Notes: generated by a model from the sequence alone, not told the origin. Shown: positions 20,213-31,693, numbered from the stretch's first letter. The stretch is DNA of 64,000 nucleotides from Agapetus fuscipes (GCA_951799405.1 OX637343.1:3844001-3908000), one strand, 5' to 3'. Program-made: numbers and translations.

Positions 20213-21062
20213 TGTTGGAAAAAAACAGTTGTTAAGATGTATCTTACCATTTAATTAAGAAGTAGTATCCGAGTATGAAATCTTTAAATAAAAAAATCTA
20301 ATTTAAAAAACACTCACACATATCGTTTGGAGACATTTAAAGAAATATGAGGCAATAAGTAGCCTAGGGTGACGTGAAATAGTAGCAGAATAAAAGAAGC
20401 GATTCAGAAATAAAATATTTTCATTGTAAAACCGAACAAAAGTCGTTCTTTTAATGTCAAGAAATATAAACAATGGAAAAGTACTGTGCTTTACAAAAAG
20501 AGTATAAGAAAATACTTAAGAAAAAAACAAACCATATTAGGATGAAGGAGGTGGAGCGGAGTGGCAACCCTGTCTCGCTCGCGACGCTTCGCGATTCTGT
20601 CAGTAGGCAATAGACTAGTAAAACGTCGTGCGCTTATCGACCATTGTTTATATACAAAATAAAGCCGTTTTTGTCGAATAAATGAAAAGTTATCATTGAA
20701 AACATGCGTGAAATACTGTGAAGTGTCTATTTCGTAAAATATCTGGCGCCGTACTAACATTATTATCAAAGTAAATCATAAAGAAACAAATCTGGACGTG
20801 AAAAAAAAGAACAACGTGCCGAACCAAACAACAGAACGAAACAGTGATACATATTTCCAATGCAAAAAAACATGATTTTTATCGTTCAAATCTCCCATAA
20901 GTTATAATAAAAGTTATCGCTATTTAATAAAGTGCTTATTTGATGTGATAATTGTTGAGGAATCTTGATTTTTAACGCGAATTCAGCGTTTTTTCTCGTG
21001 CCCGTCTCAATCGAGCGCGTCCTTTTTTTGAAGCAGAAAGGTTTTTTGTGTTGTTTTGCAAG
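20213..21062. other. low-repeat region, possible promoter/5' leader
   Basis: No repeat family recognised. It has a CpG-rich patch (CTCGCTCGCGACGCTTCGCG near 20573) upstream of the candidate exon at 21063. Confidence 0.3.
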
Positions 21063-21142
21063 ATGCTTTTCGAAAATCCAGCCACCGCTGCGGCCAAATT
21101 ATTCCCAGCAACCTTCAACATACCACCACCAGTCAGAATAAG
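21063..21142 (+). CDS. candidate first coding exon of a host gene
   Basis: ATG at 21063 opens MLFENPATAAAKLFPATF, followed by NIPPPVRI, and ends at AG before GTAATT (donor at 21143). That gives 80 nt, or 26 codons plus 2 bases. Codons are GC-rich in third positions compared with the AT-rich flanks, and the surroundings lack the repeats that fill the rest of the window. I do not recognise the protein. No second exon was found downstream. The frame is also open upstream of the ATG, so the start is uncertain. It may be a chance frame. Confidence 0.3.
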
Positions 21143-22159
21143 GTAATTTTTTATATTTAATTTGCCATTTTCATCCCCAAATGTCGTTATTTTGTCACGA
21201 AAACAATACGCCATGTTTGGAACTTACGAATTTGAATCTTTTTCTTGGTATCGATTAGTGATGGGAAAGTAAAAAGCAATTGCTTAAAAAACAGAAATAG
21301 CGGGATTCTTTTCCCTGTACTATTTTACATGTGCTTTTTAAAATGGGTAGAATCTGGGGTGTCTTTTTATTGTTGCACGAATTACCTACCAATGTCTCAT
21401 GTAATCGTCTGATAAATAACAATGAGAAAATAATGTATTTTTTATCTTTATGCTTTCGTTTTTTACCGATTCGAGTTCTTAAATTTTTTACAGCCATTTA
21501 TTTAAAAAAAAATAATGCTATGTAGATGCCATATTTCCTCATTTCTTCCGGTGTGCATTTACCAAGTTCAATGATTTTTCCTACATTCTCATTGCAAGGA
21601 TTATATTGAAGGCATGAATATCTGAATACCCACTTTAGAATTCAATATTGTTTTTTTTTGTTATCCAAATCATCCATATTTGGCACTAAATTAATAATAT
21701 TGTATTATGTATATAAAACCGAATATTATTGCTTATATTTATTTTTACTCTTACGTTGGGGTAAGTTCGGGAGGGTTGTGTACCTACTATTGGATTGTCA
21801 GTCACCTCTTTCTTAGTAATGCCTAGGGGCGCCAGGTAAAGTAGGTAAGCTTTATTATTATTATTTATCTTTGTTCTATTGATTGCTTTCATTAACTTTT
21901 TTCTGGAAAGTCCATCTTGTTTGAACTAATGGATTGGTTTCTAATATTTAAGATAGGTACATATTTATGTGTTTTGAAGTTATTTTTATAGGCTCTGTTT
22001 ACACAATGCAACATATTTTGTCCTTGAAATCGAGTGGATTTTTTTTGTAATGGAATGTCCACATGTGCATGTTCGTGAACATAGTCGAAATTTGACACGT
22101 ACAAACGTAAGTACCTACTTACATCTATTCCTAAACAGTGCTTTGAAAATTCTTGATGC
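21143..22159. other. AT-rich low-repeat region
   Basis: No gene or repeat recognised. It would be intron if the exon at 21063-21142 is real. Confidence 0.3.
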
Positions 22160-22262
22160 TATGCGTGAATTCTATCTTAGTATTTGAGAGAGATGGATGG
22201 AGAGATATGGGGGAGGCCTATGTCCAGCAGTGGATGGAGATGGCTGTATAAGAAGAAGAAGA
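22160..22262 (+). pseudogene. LINE (RTE-like) extreme C-terminus
   Basis: Frame reads RDGWRDMGEAYVQQWMEMAV then stop, with GGCCTATGTCCAGCAGTGGA in the DNA and an AGAAGAAGAAG tail. This ending is characteristic of abundant RTE-like LINEs of moths and butterflies. Confidence 0.65.
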
Positions 22263-22342
22263 AGACTCGATTAATTGTTGTTTTTTAAAGTATTTTAGAA
22301 CTAATGTATTTGGTACTTGGTACTGCGACGTACTGCATGTGT

Positions 22343-22489
22343 TTTTACAAAATAAAAACGCTAACCTCAAAAATATGAATGTAAACTCCGTGCATTTCCA
22401 TAAAACAGGGGTGACGTTCACAAAAGTGATCCAATTTGTACAAAAGGTGGTCAGCCTCATACCAAACTATAGCCAAGGAACATCATACT
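22343..22489 (-). repeat. R3, truncated
   Basis: Reverse R3 5' half, with CAGCCTCATACCAAAC and GCCAAGGAAC at its end. Confidence 0.75.
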
Positions 22490-22580
22490 TAGTATTATGA
22501 CTCTAATGTTTGTGAATGAAGTTGATATTTTTTCGATAGTTGCTCGATACGTGTTTCGATAGGTTGCTTCGATAGGTGCT

Positions 22581-22830
22581 CCTTGATTGATAGGTTGATA
22601 TGCAGCTGACCCCCCGTGCTGTAAAAACTAGTTCACTTTTGCCAATGCCACCCCGGTTTCAGGGAAAGGCAGCAGGAGTTGAAAGGTTTATGTTCATGTG
22701 AGGTTTTTTAATTTTTATTTATGTGCACACATGCATGTGTATGCGTGAACCTACATGTGCCTGTTAGTGAGCATGCATTTAATATGAGCCTCAAATGTTA
22801 ACATATCTTTGCAAGCTTAGATTTTATATT
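22581..22830 (+). repeat. R3 copy (GC-shifted subfamily)
   Basis: TCCTTGATTGATAGGTTGAT to CTTTGCAAGCTTAGATTTTA. Confidence 0.85.
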
Positions 22831-23460
22831 AAAGTTAGATTGTTTTGGAGGTATTTGTATCGTAGTAGACTAAGCAACGTACTAGATATCCAACATGTTA
22901 AAAAAATATTCATTTGTTATAAATGACACAAATAATAGACTCGCCTAATTTCACAAAATATGAGTGTCCAGTAGTCCATGACGTTTACGTAATTTGGCAA
23001 TCTATTTAAATAGGTAATGGGTGTTTTGTCACATTGTATCTGATACTTTCCAGTGGCATTATTCACGGCGAGTGTTACGAATCTGTTGTCGCATGTTCCG
23101 TGTACGTGTGTGTACCAGTGGTCCAGAGGCGCAGCGAATGCGGGGGGCCAGGCTGGTTGCCCGCGTGAACCAACTCAACTTACAACTAAATATACTAAAT
23201 ATAACAAGTCTGCACAGATATCAATTACTCAAAAATTATGTGGCGATACGCCTCATCACTAGATACTTGTAGAATATCGTTATTGATATTTTTAGGATGC
23301 TGTTCAGTGGAAGTTCAGTGGCGTTCGGTAAGATGGTTCTGGAGGGGCCGTGCTAATTCCTCCAACCGTTCGACCATTGCTCGCAATGTTTGTTCTGCCC
23401 CGACCCTGCCCATCTATCCTACTTAGAAGGGGATAGGTTTCCAGAGTCATAATAAAAAGA
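22831..23460. other. unassigned spacer
   Basis: No supported gene. Confidence 0.35.
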
Positions 23461-23806
23461 GATCTTGTATGAAGAAGGTTATGACTCTGGATGAAATGAA
23501 AGAAGTATGTAACGACAGAAATAAATGGCGGTTGATCTGTAATGTTGGCGGCTAGGAATAGGTTTTTTTAAACTAGTATTTTGTATTCTGTACTTGTTTT
23601 GATGTTTAAGTAATATACATTTATTATTTGTTGATTTAAAAAATGTAATGTGTTGTGCATGTTCCTTGACTATATATGTATATGTAAGGTTGGTTTGCGG
23701 CTGACCACCTATGCTGTAGAAAATGTCACTTGTTCCAGGGAAGCAAGCAGCAAGAGTTGCAGGGTGGATATTCATTTGAGATTTGGGTTTTTATATTGTA
23801 AGCGCG
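23461..23806 (+). mobile_element. 5'-truncated LINE-A with R3 start
   Basis: Frame MKKVMTLDEMKEVCNDRNKW, then RLICNVGG and stop; AT-rich spacer; then R3 from 23663, lost after GTAAGCGCG at ~23806. Confidence 0.85.
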
Positions 23807-23859
23807 TTGTTGCAATAATAATAACTACTTACCTACATCATGGATATTAGACGAACCGT

Positions 23860-24275
23860 TATAAGACAACTTACATTATTCTCGACGTTTCGTTAGCGAC
23901 GTAGCTAAGGTCTTCAGGAGACACCCTCTCTGCACGACGACTGAGGATGAAGACGATTTCTTTTTAAATCGATACGTTCTGTCACTAATAAAGTTTTCGT
24001 GTTGGTTGAGACTGGTGTTTCTGGCCCGGGGTTGTTTGGTTTGTTCGCAGCGGATCCGATGATGAGGCATCGTAAACTGCGTGACGTCACGTCGACTAAT
24101 TGCGCACTCGAGTAATCTGAAAGAGGAGCCACAAGATAGCGAGTATCGAGCCCATACAAGCTCAAGCACAATATGCTGCAGGTAACGAGTGTGGGGCGGT
24201 GCGGGGCTACAGGCATTCCCCGTGAATTTACTCGTATAGTGCAGCAATAATCCGGTTCGAAGGACCAATACATAC
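23860..24275. other. possible old retroelement fragment
   Basis: CTCGACGTTTCGTTAGCGAC followed by CTTCAGGAGACACC resembles wording near the 3' ends of some insect retroelements. I cannot place it; frames on the minus strand show no RT motif. Confidence 0.25.
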
Positions 24276-24278
24276 CTA

Positions 24279-24310
24279 GGCCCGGTATTTTTAACGTTAG
24301 CTTAAGTGAT
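24279..24310. repeat. single end of the GGCCCGGTATTTT MITE
   Basis: TAGGCCCGGTATTTTTAACG matches the termini at 32488-32621. The other end is not present. Confidence 0.5.
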
Positions 24311-24332
24311 GACTTCAGGGAAAGAACAAGGA

Positions 24333-24630
24333 TTTTGGACCGGTCCCAAGTCCAGTGGTAACACTTCGGACTCGTAAATGGAAGGTTGTGGGTTCGAATT
24401 CCGGCGGAGCACAAAAAATATACCACTTATATTTTCAAATTTGCTCTTCGCTGGGTTGAAAAATTCAAACCTTTACCAAAGACCGGTCATCAAAAAGCCC
24501 ATCCAGCCTTACAGCAACTGGGTGTTGCTTGAGAATTGGCGCTTTCTACACCGACGGCCAGGCTCGCAGAGGGTTCTTGAGGTGTGATTCACAAAACAGC
24601 GCTCACCAAATAAATCAGCCTTTTTTTTTT
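24333..24630 (+). repeat. SINE-B copy
   Basis: Full SINE-B. It begins TTTTGGACCGGTCC, so it keeps the last bases of the 5S junction seen at 8150-8165. Confidence 0.88.
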
Positions 24631-24906
24631 TTACCTTTTAACCGTCGATATCAATATGTAAGTAAGGCAGTATTGATTGAGTGTGTGGCACTGAGCATAG
24701 CCACCTCACACTCGCTGTCTGTACGGCGGAGGTAATCTAAGCCGGGAGGTATTTTCTACCGACGGTCTTGCATCACTGACATGAGAAATTAACTTTTCAT
24801 TAGATGCAACTGCAAACCAAGTATTGCAGAATGCAAAAACTGACGTGGAATCCACACCAACACCTATCTGTATCACGGAATAATTTATTACGATTTATCC
24901 ATCTTC
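24631..24906. other. unassigned spacer
   Basis: Nothing recognised. Confidence 0.35.
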
Positions 24907-25395
24907 TAGGGATGGAAGTCTCATATTTTTTTAAAAAAAAATGCAACTAAGCTACACATATAGTGTAACTTCTTGCCGCGTTATCTCAGCATGTGGCGAG
25001 TTGAACCTATTTATTTTTACAGGTAAGGGGGCCGGCCTTACGCCAACCACTTCAGTTGAAGTGGAGGTTTCCCAGCTCCCGAGAGTGCTGGTACTTATTT
25101 CTTGTGAAGGCTGAGTAAACCTTGCCGGTAATTTATTTTGGGGTTTGAAATAAACACCGAAACGGGAAATCATTTCTGACACCCTCGGTGGGATTCGAAC
25201 CCGAGCTTTCGGCATGGAATGCAAGCACTCTACCACCTGAGCTATCGACCTCATCACAGCGGTAATTCGTACCTACTGAATATCGGTAATATTTGTATTA
25301 AGACTAATCAGCTGTTCACTTGCGGCCATCTTGAATTGACGGGTCTTCATATAAATATTACCGATATTCGGTAGGTAAGAATTACCGTGGTGATG
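24907..25395. mobile_element. MITE-P interrupted by SINE-A
   Basis: Left end AGGGATGGAAGTCTCAT (to 24924); the rest resumes at 25250 with CTCATCACAGCGGTAATTCG and continues to GTGGTGATGA at 25395. Confidence 0.8.
24925..25249 (-). repeat. SINE-A inserted in MITE-P
   Basis: Full reverse SINE-A between a CTCAT direct repeat (24920-24924 and 25250-25254). Confidence 0.9.
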
Positions 25396-25401
25396 ATTAT
25401 T

Positions 25402-25648
25402 CCTCGACTTATAGGTTGGTATGCAGCTGACTTCCCATGCTATAAAAATGGTTCACTTTGCCAATGTCACCCTTGTTTCAGGGAAGGAAGGTAAGAGTTG
25501 CAGGGTGTATGCCCATTTGAGATTTGGGTTTTTATGTTGTAGGTTCACTTGCGGCATGTGCAATCGCGAATTTGTACGTCTTGTGAGAATGCATATAAGA
25601 TGAATCCCCAATGTAACATATCTTTGTAACTTAGATTAGAGATTAGAG
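25402..25648 (+). repeat. R3 copy
   Basis: TCCTCGACTTATAGGTTGGT to AACTTAGATTAGAGATTAGA. Confidence 0.88.
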
Positions 25649-25695
25649 TTGAACCAAGTTTTTACAGTATGGGGAGTCAGCCTCATACTATCAAC
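25649..25695 (-). repeat. R3 fragment
   Basis: GAACCAAGTTTTTACAGTAT and GTCAGCCTCATAC only. Confidence 0.6.
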
Positions 25696-25734
25696 ATATT
25701 AGTTGTCGAGCGATGATATATATTATTACTGCTT

Positions 25735-26125
25735 CGTTTCCCGGAGAGGGTGGTCTACCGTGTTTGTCTGATGGTATATAAAGCCATCAATGGATTGGCT
25801 CCACCTTATCTGACTGACATGATTTCGCCTGTTGAGATGGGTGTGAGGAGGCAGACACTCAGATCTGCGGGCGATGTTGCAATCAATTTGGTTCAGCCGC
25901 ACCGTCAGATCCGTACAAATTTTGAAGACCGTGCTTTCTGTGTTGCGGGTCCGGTGGAGTGGAACTGACTGCCACCCGGAGTGAAGAACTCGAAATCTAT
26001 GGGTATATTTCGCGGAGCTCTCAAGACGCACCTTTTCAAAGTCTTATCCGTGATCGGAGAGGGCCCTTGAGGTGTGACACACACAAAAACGGCGCTCTCT
26101 TATCATGTGCAATTAAAAATAAATA
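25735..26125 (+). pseudogene. CR1/L2-like LINE C-terminus and 3' UTR
   Basis: Frame reads VYKAINGLAPPYLTDMI, LRSAGDVAINLVQPHRQIRT, AFCVAGPVEWN, stop, LPPGVKNSKSMGIFRGALKT, HLFKVL. The AF.VAGP..WN.LP and F...LKTHLF pattern is the standard C-terminus of CR1/L2-group LINEs. The stop replaces an arginine (CGA to TGA). The 3' UTR has GAGGGCCCTTGAGGTGTGAC, ACAAAAACGGCGCTC and AAATAAATAAGCCTGAT, closely matching the SINE-B 3' tail. Endonuclease and RT core are missing. Confidence 0.85.
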
Positions 26126-26567
26126 AGCCTGATATATATACATATACTGCTTCTTACTTAGAGTAGCAAAGTTGTGGAACGTGAGTGACGATGAGTTAAG
26201 TACGATTTTTCACTAATATTTGGCGAGCGCGCGAAGTGAGTAACTATTATTACTATGCCAGTAGTAAATTAGCGATTCCTTACGCCGAGTATAAGATGTC
26301 AGGTTTAATCTAAACAACAATATCTTACGATAAATGTATGGAATTAAAAGCAGCGCACTCAGTGAGCGTTTCAGTTTTCATAGATTTTTGTTGAAACGAA
26401 TACTTAAATCTTTATTGAATGTAATTTCTACGTTTCGCATCTTTTTTTATTTGGTAAACACGATAACAAACATTTTGCAGTAATTTACTCTCCAGCTGGG
26501 CGCACGTCATGTACATACATATATTAACACAGTAGGTTATATAGAGTAGGTTTATATTCATTATATT
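26126..26567. other. unassigned AT-rich spacer
   Basis: Nothing recognised. Confidence 0.35.
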
Positions 26568-26575
26568 ATGTAAAT

Positions 26576-27105
26576 CAGAGGTGCCCATACGGTCGATCGC
26601 CAAAGATATCTAAAATTTTCAGTGATCAACGTTAAAACTAGTTTTTTTTCAAAAGAAAAGTGTATCGTACTCATCTCACAAATGCCCACCTGACAGCCTG
26701 CTTGCGTCTAGCTTTAACTGAGAATATCCCTAACTACCAACATTTTGTGGAGGACCACCAATGTCACGCTTCGACATCAGCATCAAGAAAATTTTAATTT
26801 TTATATTGTACCAGTATTATTTTAATTTCTTTTTGTTATGTTAAGAATGAAATGCATGGAAAAGGTGATGGATATGAATGAATTGAAAGAGGTATGTAAG
26901 GATAGGAAAAAATGGAGGCAGGTCTGCAGAGGCTCTGGCCACCTCTAGCGTAATAGCGACAGAGTTACAGTTACAGTTTTACAGTTACAGTATGTTGGAG
27001 ATTAAAAAAATAATACAGATTTGAAATTTTGCACTCAATATAGTTTTACTTATGGTAATTTTTTTTCTAGGTCGATCTCCTCAAAAAAAAGTATGGGCAC
27101 CCCTG
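26576..27105. mobile_element. non-autonomous hAT-type element
   Basis: Ends CAGAGGTGCCCATAC and GTATGGGCACCCCTG, 15 bp inverted with one mismatch. Flanking octamers ATGTAAAT (26568-26575) and ATGTATAT (27106-27113) agree at 7 of 8 positions. CAG..CTG ends and 8 bp duplications are hAT hallmarks. There is no transposase frame. A LINE-A fragment is nested inside. Confidence 0.78.
26850..26995 (+). pseudogene. LINE-A C-terminus nested in the hAT element
   Basis: Frame MEKVMDMNELKEVCKDRKKW, then RQVCRGSGHL, stop, followed by GTTACAGTTACAGTTTTACA tail repeats. Confidence 0.8.
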
Positions 27106-27326
27106 ATGTATATATTATACCTTGCACGGAAACTTGGGCCTGGTACGCGAAATCTCCGGATAATAGGATCATGAAAAAATGGCGGAGTACGTCGATAAAA
27201 AAGCTCTTTATTACTCAGTGTACTGCAGAAAAATAATGAAAATACAATTTCCATGTTTGAAGCGGGAAAGCAACGACGTAACTTATCCGAGTTGTGTATA
27301 ATTAAGCTATGCAAGTTTTTTCGTAG

Positions 27327-27535
27327 TCCGGTCGATAGCTCAATTGGTCGAGTGCTTGCATCCCATGCCGAGAGCTCGGGTTCGAATCACACCGAGGGTG
27401 TCAGAAATGATTTCCCGTTTCGGTGTTTATTTCAAATCCAAAAAATACATGTACACCGGCAAGGTTTACTCAGCTTTCGCAAGAAATAAATAGGAAATTG
27501 GGGAGCTGGAAAATCCCCACTTCAACTGAAACGAG
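27327..27535 (+). repeat. SINE-A, 3'-truncated
   Basis: GTCCGGTCGATAGCTCAATT to CCCCACTTCAACTGAA. The LINE-A that follows replaces its 3' third. Confidence 0.82.
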
Positions 27536-27540
27536 GGAGC

Positions 27541-28138
27541 TGAGAAACAATATGCCTAATGTGATAAGATTGTGTGTAGAAAGAATGGATGACGAAAGGC
27601 TTACAAAGTCTATATACAGAGGAAATGTGGAAGGAAAGGGAGGGTCGAGAAAAGTATGGCTGGATCAGATTGGAGAAATTGTGAAAGCATTGGATATACA
27701 ACGCGAATGTAAAAGAAGGAAATGTAAGATAAGGTGAAATATATGAATGAATTGAAAGAGGCAGGCAAAGATAGGAAAAAATGGAGGCAAATCTGCAGAG
27801 GCACTGGCCACCCCTAGCGGAATGGCGAAATAGTTACAGTTACATAATATGTTTATATTAAAAATGTAATTTGTTGTGTATGTTCCTTGACTTATAGGTT
27901 GGTATGCGGCTGACCACCCATGTTGTAGAAAATGGTTCACTTTGCCAATGTCACTCCTCTTTCAGGGAAGGTCGGCAGGAGTTGCAGGGTGTGTGTTCAT
28001 TTAAGATTCGGGTTTTATATTGTAGGACCACATGCGGCATGTTTAAGCGCGAACTTATACGTGCCTGTTTGTGAAAATGTATATAACGTAAATCTCTAAT
28101 GTTACATATATTTTGCAACTTAGATTAGATTAGATTAG
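27541..28138 (+). mobile_element. 5'-truncated LINE-A with R3 3' end
   Basis: Frame VERMDDERLTKSIYRGNVEG, KVWLDQIGEIVKALDIQREC; a frameshift; then MNELKEAGKDRKKWRQICRG TGHP and stop near 27816. AT-rich spacer, then R3 27890-28138 with a TTAGATTAGATTAGA tail. Confidence 0.88.
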
Positions 28139-28647
28139 ACAGAAATCGGAATGTTATGAATCATCATATTACCTCTGTCTGCATCGACATGTTTATTTAC
28201 GTTCCCTCCGTGATATGCAAGTCTGAGCAGATAATAGTAATGTGTATGTATGCACCTCTCCGATCTCCATGTCCTGTCCATGTGGATGATGATGACGATG
28301 AGCGATGTTGTGCGTTGGCTGGCGCGGCGCCAGGGCTCGCATTAAAGGGGAATATAACGTAATGTCGATGTGATTTATTGCTCCTCAAGCAGCTTATCTC
28401 GCTCACTGCAGCACCACGACTGGATAGCTGACTTACAGGAAGTCTTGGTGAGTTTGTCCTGATTTCCCTTTTTCTGGGCTCTCTTTGGGAATAGCAACCA
28501 CTTTTGATTCTCAAGTATTTGCCATTCTCTGTCCACTCCTGAACGCCTCAGGTCTACTCGAATCTTTTTCATGCCTTTCTATACTTCATTCATCCCCGCG
28601 GTTCCCGTGATGGCGTTCGATCGAAGTCTTGCTTCACTTCATTTAGG
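28139..28647. other. unassigned spacer
   Basis: GC-richer around 28260-28340 but no supported gene. Confidence 0.35.
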
Positions 28648-28734
28648 GGCTATCTTGGATTGAAAGGTCTTCATACAAATATTACCGATATTCGGTAGGT
28701 AAGAATTACCGTGGTGATGAGACTTCCAGCCCTG
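28648..28734. mobile_element. MITE-P, right half
   Basis: TATCTTGGATTGAAAGGTCT to GATGAGACTTCCAGCCCTGG; the left arm is absent. Confidence 0.75.
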
Positions 28735-28850
28735 GGTTGCAATTGCACCATCATTTTTGACTATCTGTTTTTTTCCTGTCTTGCGACGTTTCGGCAGGCC
28801 ATACGTTGCACGACATAGGTGACCCCAGTGCGTCTTGGAATCTCCGAGTG

Positions 28851-29092
28851 AACCTGTTTATTTTTACAGCTAAGGGTGCCGGCCTTACGCAAACCACTTC
28901 AGTTGTTGTTTACCAGCTTCCGAAGGGGCTGGAACTTATTTCTTGTGAAGGATGAGTACACTTTGCTGGTATTTTATTTTGGTTTTAAAATAAACACCGA
29001 AACGGGAAATCATGTGTAACATCCTCGGTGGGATTCAAGCCCGAGCTCTCGGCATAGCAAGCACTTTACCAATCGAGCTATTGACCGGACTT
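28851..29092 (-). repeat. SINE-A, 3'-truncated
   Basis: Reverse SINE-A from AACCTGTTTATTTTTACAGC to GAGCTATTGACCGGAC. Confidence 0.85.
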
Positions 29093-29705
29093 GCGTTTCA
29101 GGTTCATAGGTATTTTTGCGTCGTTGAAGATGTAGGTACCCTAGATTCCGAAAGTCGCGCATGTCGGTCCCACCCTTTCGGTCATTTTATTACTTTTTTT
29201 GCCAAATTATTTTTGAATATCTGAATTTGAGACGAATTTCCTCCATTTGTCATTAAGCGTATGTACCTTGAAGCCAGTTGCATTCTGCTCGGCAGTCCTT
29301 GGCGGTAACCACTAGAAAACAACCAGTCATGCTAGGCTAGACCAGACATTGCTTCCTTGTTTTTTATACGCATGCTATTCATTAGCAGTAATGTAAGAGG
29401 TAGGTGTAGCCGTATTTTTACTCCACGTGGCGTTATCGGTCGTGTATTTCGGTCTCAGCTGTTTCCTCGGCGGCTCCTCCATTCCAATCTCACTTATTGG
29501 CCATTATCAGCCGCCTCTCCCTCGGAGCGGACTCTAATGTACATGCTGTTATGGAAACATATCCCTGAATAAGGAACTCGCCTTATGGTTAAGCTACTTC
29601 ACTAATCCAGGTTTCTTTTATGAATAAAAACCTATATGATTGAACAGCCTACGGAAATGAAATTAGAATGAGCTTCGAATTTATTGAAGTCTTTGTTTAA
29701 AACGC
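29093..29705. other. unassigned spacer
   Basis: No gene or repeat recognised. Confidence 0.35.
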
Positions 29706-29810
29706 AAATCTACGTAGGTATTCAGGAGTTTCATTTAACACCTGAAGATGGGAGGTAGTGCTTCTTCAGAAATTGGTTGCGCATATTTTTTTTAAATCTA
29801 CGTAGGTATT
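29706..29810. mobile_element. 71 bp insertion with 17 bp target duplication
   Basis: AAATCTACGTAGGTATT occurs at 29706-29722 and again at 29794-29810. The 71 bp between ends in eight or nine T residues and contains ACACCTGAAGATGGGAGG, which looks like a LINE 3' end. Probably a severely truncated retro-insertion. Confidence 0.65.
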
Positions 29811-30223
29811 GTTTGTGTGAAGAGGGAGACTGTAATGTTTACCTATACATCTTAAGAATTCAGAGTATGGATTATTTGTTAAAAATCGTTAAGTGTCTCC
29901 ATAAGACGAGCATGCCGCACAGGCAAAAGTAGGCAACACGTCGTGAAAAATGCGTTCAACCTTGCAATTATGATCTAAAATTGAAATTAACAGTTCAAGG
30001 CGGATCATTCTCTAACATTTCTTTGGAAAGTGTTTTTATAGGTAAGGGGCATTATTTTGTATTAAGAGATACTTGTATATTGGACGTGTTTATCAGAAGA
30101 CCCAGTACAGACGTCTACTCCAATGAGGCTTCATTTGTTCGGAGCAATATTTTGCTTAGAAATGACACTAGAAGCCCATTGCTTGTGAATGCCACTAGGC
30201 TGATGGAAACAGTTTGGTCGGAG
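29811..30223. other. unassigned spacer
   Basis: A plus-strand open frame at 29981-30229 has no recognisable motif. Confidence 0.3.
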
Positions 30224-30716
30224 ATCTAAATCTAAATCTAAGCTGCAAAGATATGTATCTTTTGAGATTCATATTAAATGCATTCCCACAAGCAGACATG
30301 CATAATTTCGCGCTTACACATGATGCAAGTGGACCTACAATATAAAAAACCCAATCTCAAATGAACATAAGCCCTGCAGCTCTTGCCGACCTTCCCTGAA
30401 GCAGGGGTGACATTGGCAAAGTGAACCATTTTTTACAGTATGGGTGGTCAGCCGCATACCAACCTATCAGTCAAGGAGTACAAGCAATTAATACAATCAA
30501 ATATATAAAACAAATAAACTCTAAGCAATTAAACAGTAAAAAATTAAAAAACTACAACACATATTTTTTTAAATTTAAAAGCCTCAGCTTTAACCGCCAG
30601 CATTATAGATCAACCGCCATTTCTTTCGATCCTTGCATACTTCTTTCATTTCATCCAGAGCCATAACCTTTTTCATACAAGCTCTCCTTTTATTATGACT
30701 CTGGATATCCCATTAT
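30224..30716 (-). mobile_element. 5'-truncated LINE-A with R3 3' end
   Basis: R3 at 30224-30477 (AAATCTAAATCTAAG tail), AT-rich spacer, then reverse LINE-A coding (DEMKEVCKDRKKWRLIYNAG-like) to ~30716. Confidence 0.87.
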
Positions 30717-30721
30717 AATAA

Positions 30722-31545
30722 TATCTATAATCTAAGTTGCAAGGATATATTCATTTAAAGCTCTCAGATGTAAGCCCACAAACCAACAAGTGTAGTTCGC
30801 GCTTACAAATGCTGAATGTGTACTTACAAATAAAATCCAAACCTCAAATGAACATAAGCCCCACAACTTTTGCCGACCTTCCCTGAAACAGGGGTAACAT
30901 TGGCAAAGTGAACCATTTTTTACAGTATGGGTGGTCAGCCTCATACCAACCTATAAGTCAAGGAATATGAATAAAAAATTACATTTAAATATATAAAAGA
31001 ACAAAACCTTACAAAGAAATCTATACAAAAAAAGTCAGAAATTTCCTATGCAAAAAATGTAGCAAATGAATACACCAACATTAAAAATCACCATTGCAGA
31101 TTAGCCGCCACTTCTTCCTGTCCTTGCACACTTCTTTCATTTCATCCAGAGTCATAACCTTTTTCATGCAAGTCCTCCTTTTATTATGACTCTGGATATC
31201 CCATTCATTCGCTATTTCAGAAATTTGATCCATCCATACTTTTCTCGGTCTTCCTCTACCACGACATCCATCTATTTTAGCAACATATACTTTCTTCGTC
31301 AATCTTTCATCACTCATTCTCTCCATATGCCCGAACCATCTTAACATACTTCTTTTAATCTTCACTTTCACACTTTCCCTTACACCACATTCTTCTCTTA
31401 CAAAATCATTCCTCACTCTGTCACTTCGTTTTTTCCCAATCATACTTCTTAGATAGTCCATTTCTACTGTATGGACTTTACTAATTTCCCTTTCACTCAC
31501 CGTCCAGGCTTCACTTCCATACATCAAGGATTCCATTCATTCGCT
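30722..31545 (-). mobile_element. 5'-truncated LINE-A with R3 3' end
   Basis: R3 30722-30963; coding 31081-31536 with an intact frame: MYGSEAWTVSEREISKVHTV, RWFGHMERMSDERLTKKVYV, GRGRPRKVWMDQISEIANEW, CKDRKKWRLICNGDF then stop. It lies head-to-tail against the next copy upstream. Confidence 0.88.
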
Positions 31546-31693
31546 ATTTCGAAAATTTGGTCCATCCATACCTTTCTCGGTCTTCCTTTTCCACGACATC
31601 CATCAATTCTCGCAGCATATACTTTCTTCGTCAGTCTTTCCTCATTCATTCTCTCCAAATGTCCAAACCATCTAAGCATACTTCTTTCAGTTG
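31530..31693 (-). pseudogene. LINE-A ORF fragment, second copy
   Basis: Reverse frame with RSMLRWFGHLERMNEERLTK-like, KGRPRKVWMDQIFEIANEW, overlapping in content with 31200-31350. No 3' UTR. Confidence 0.75.
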
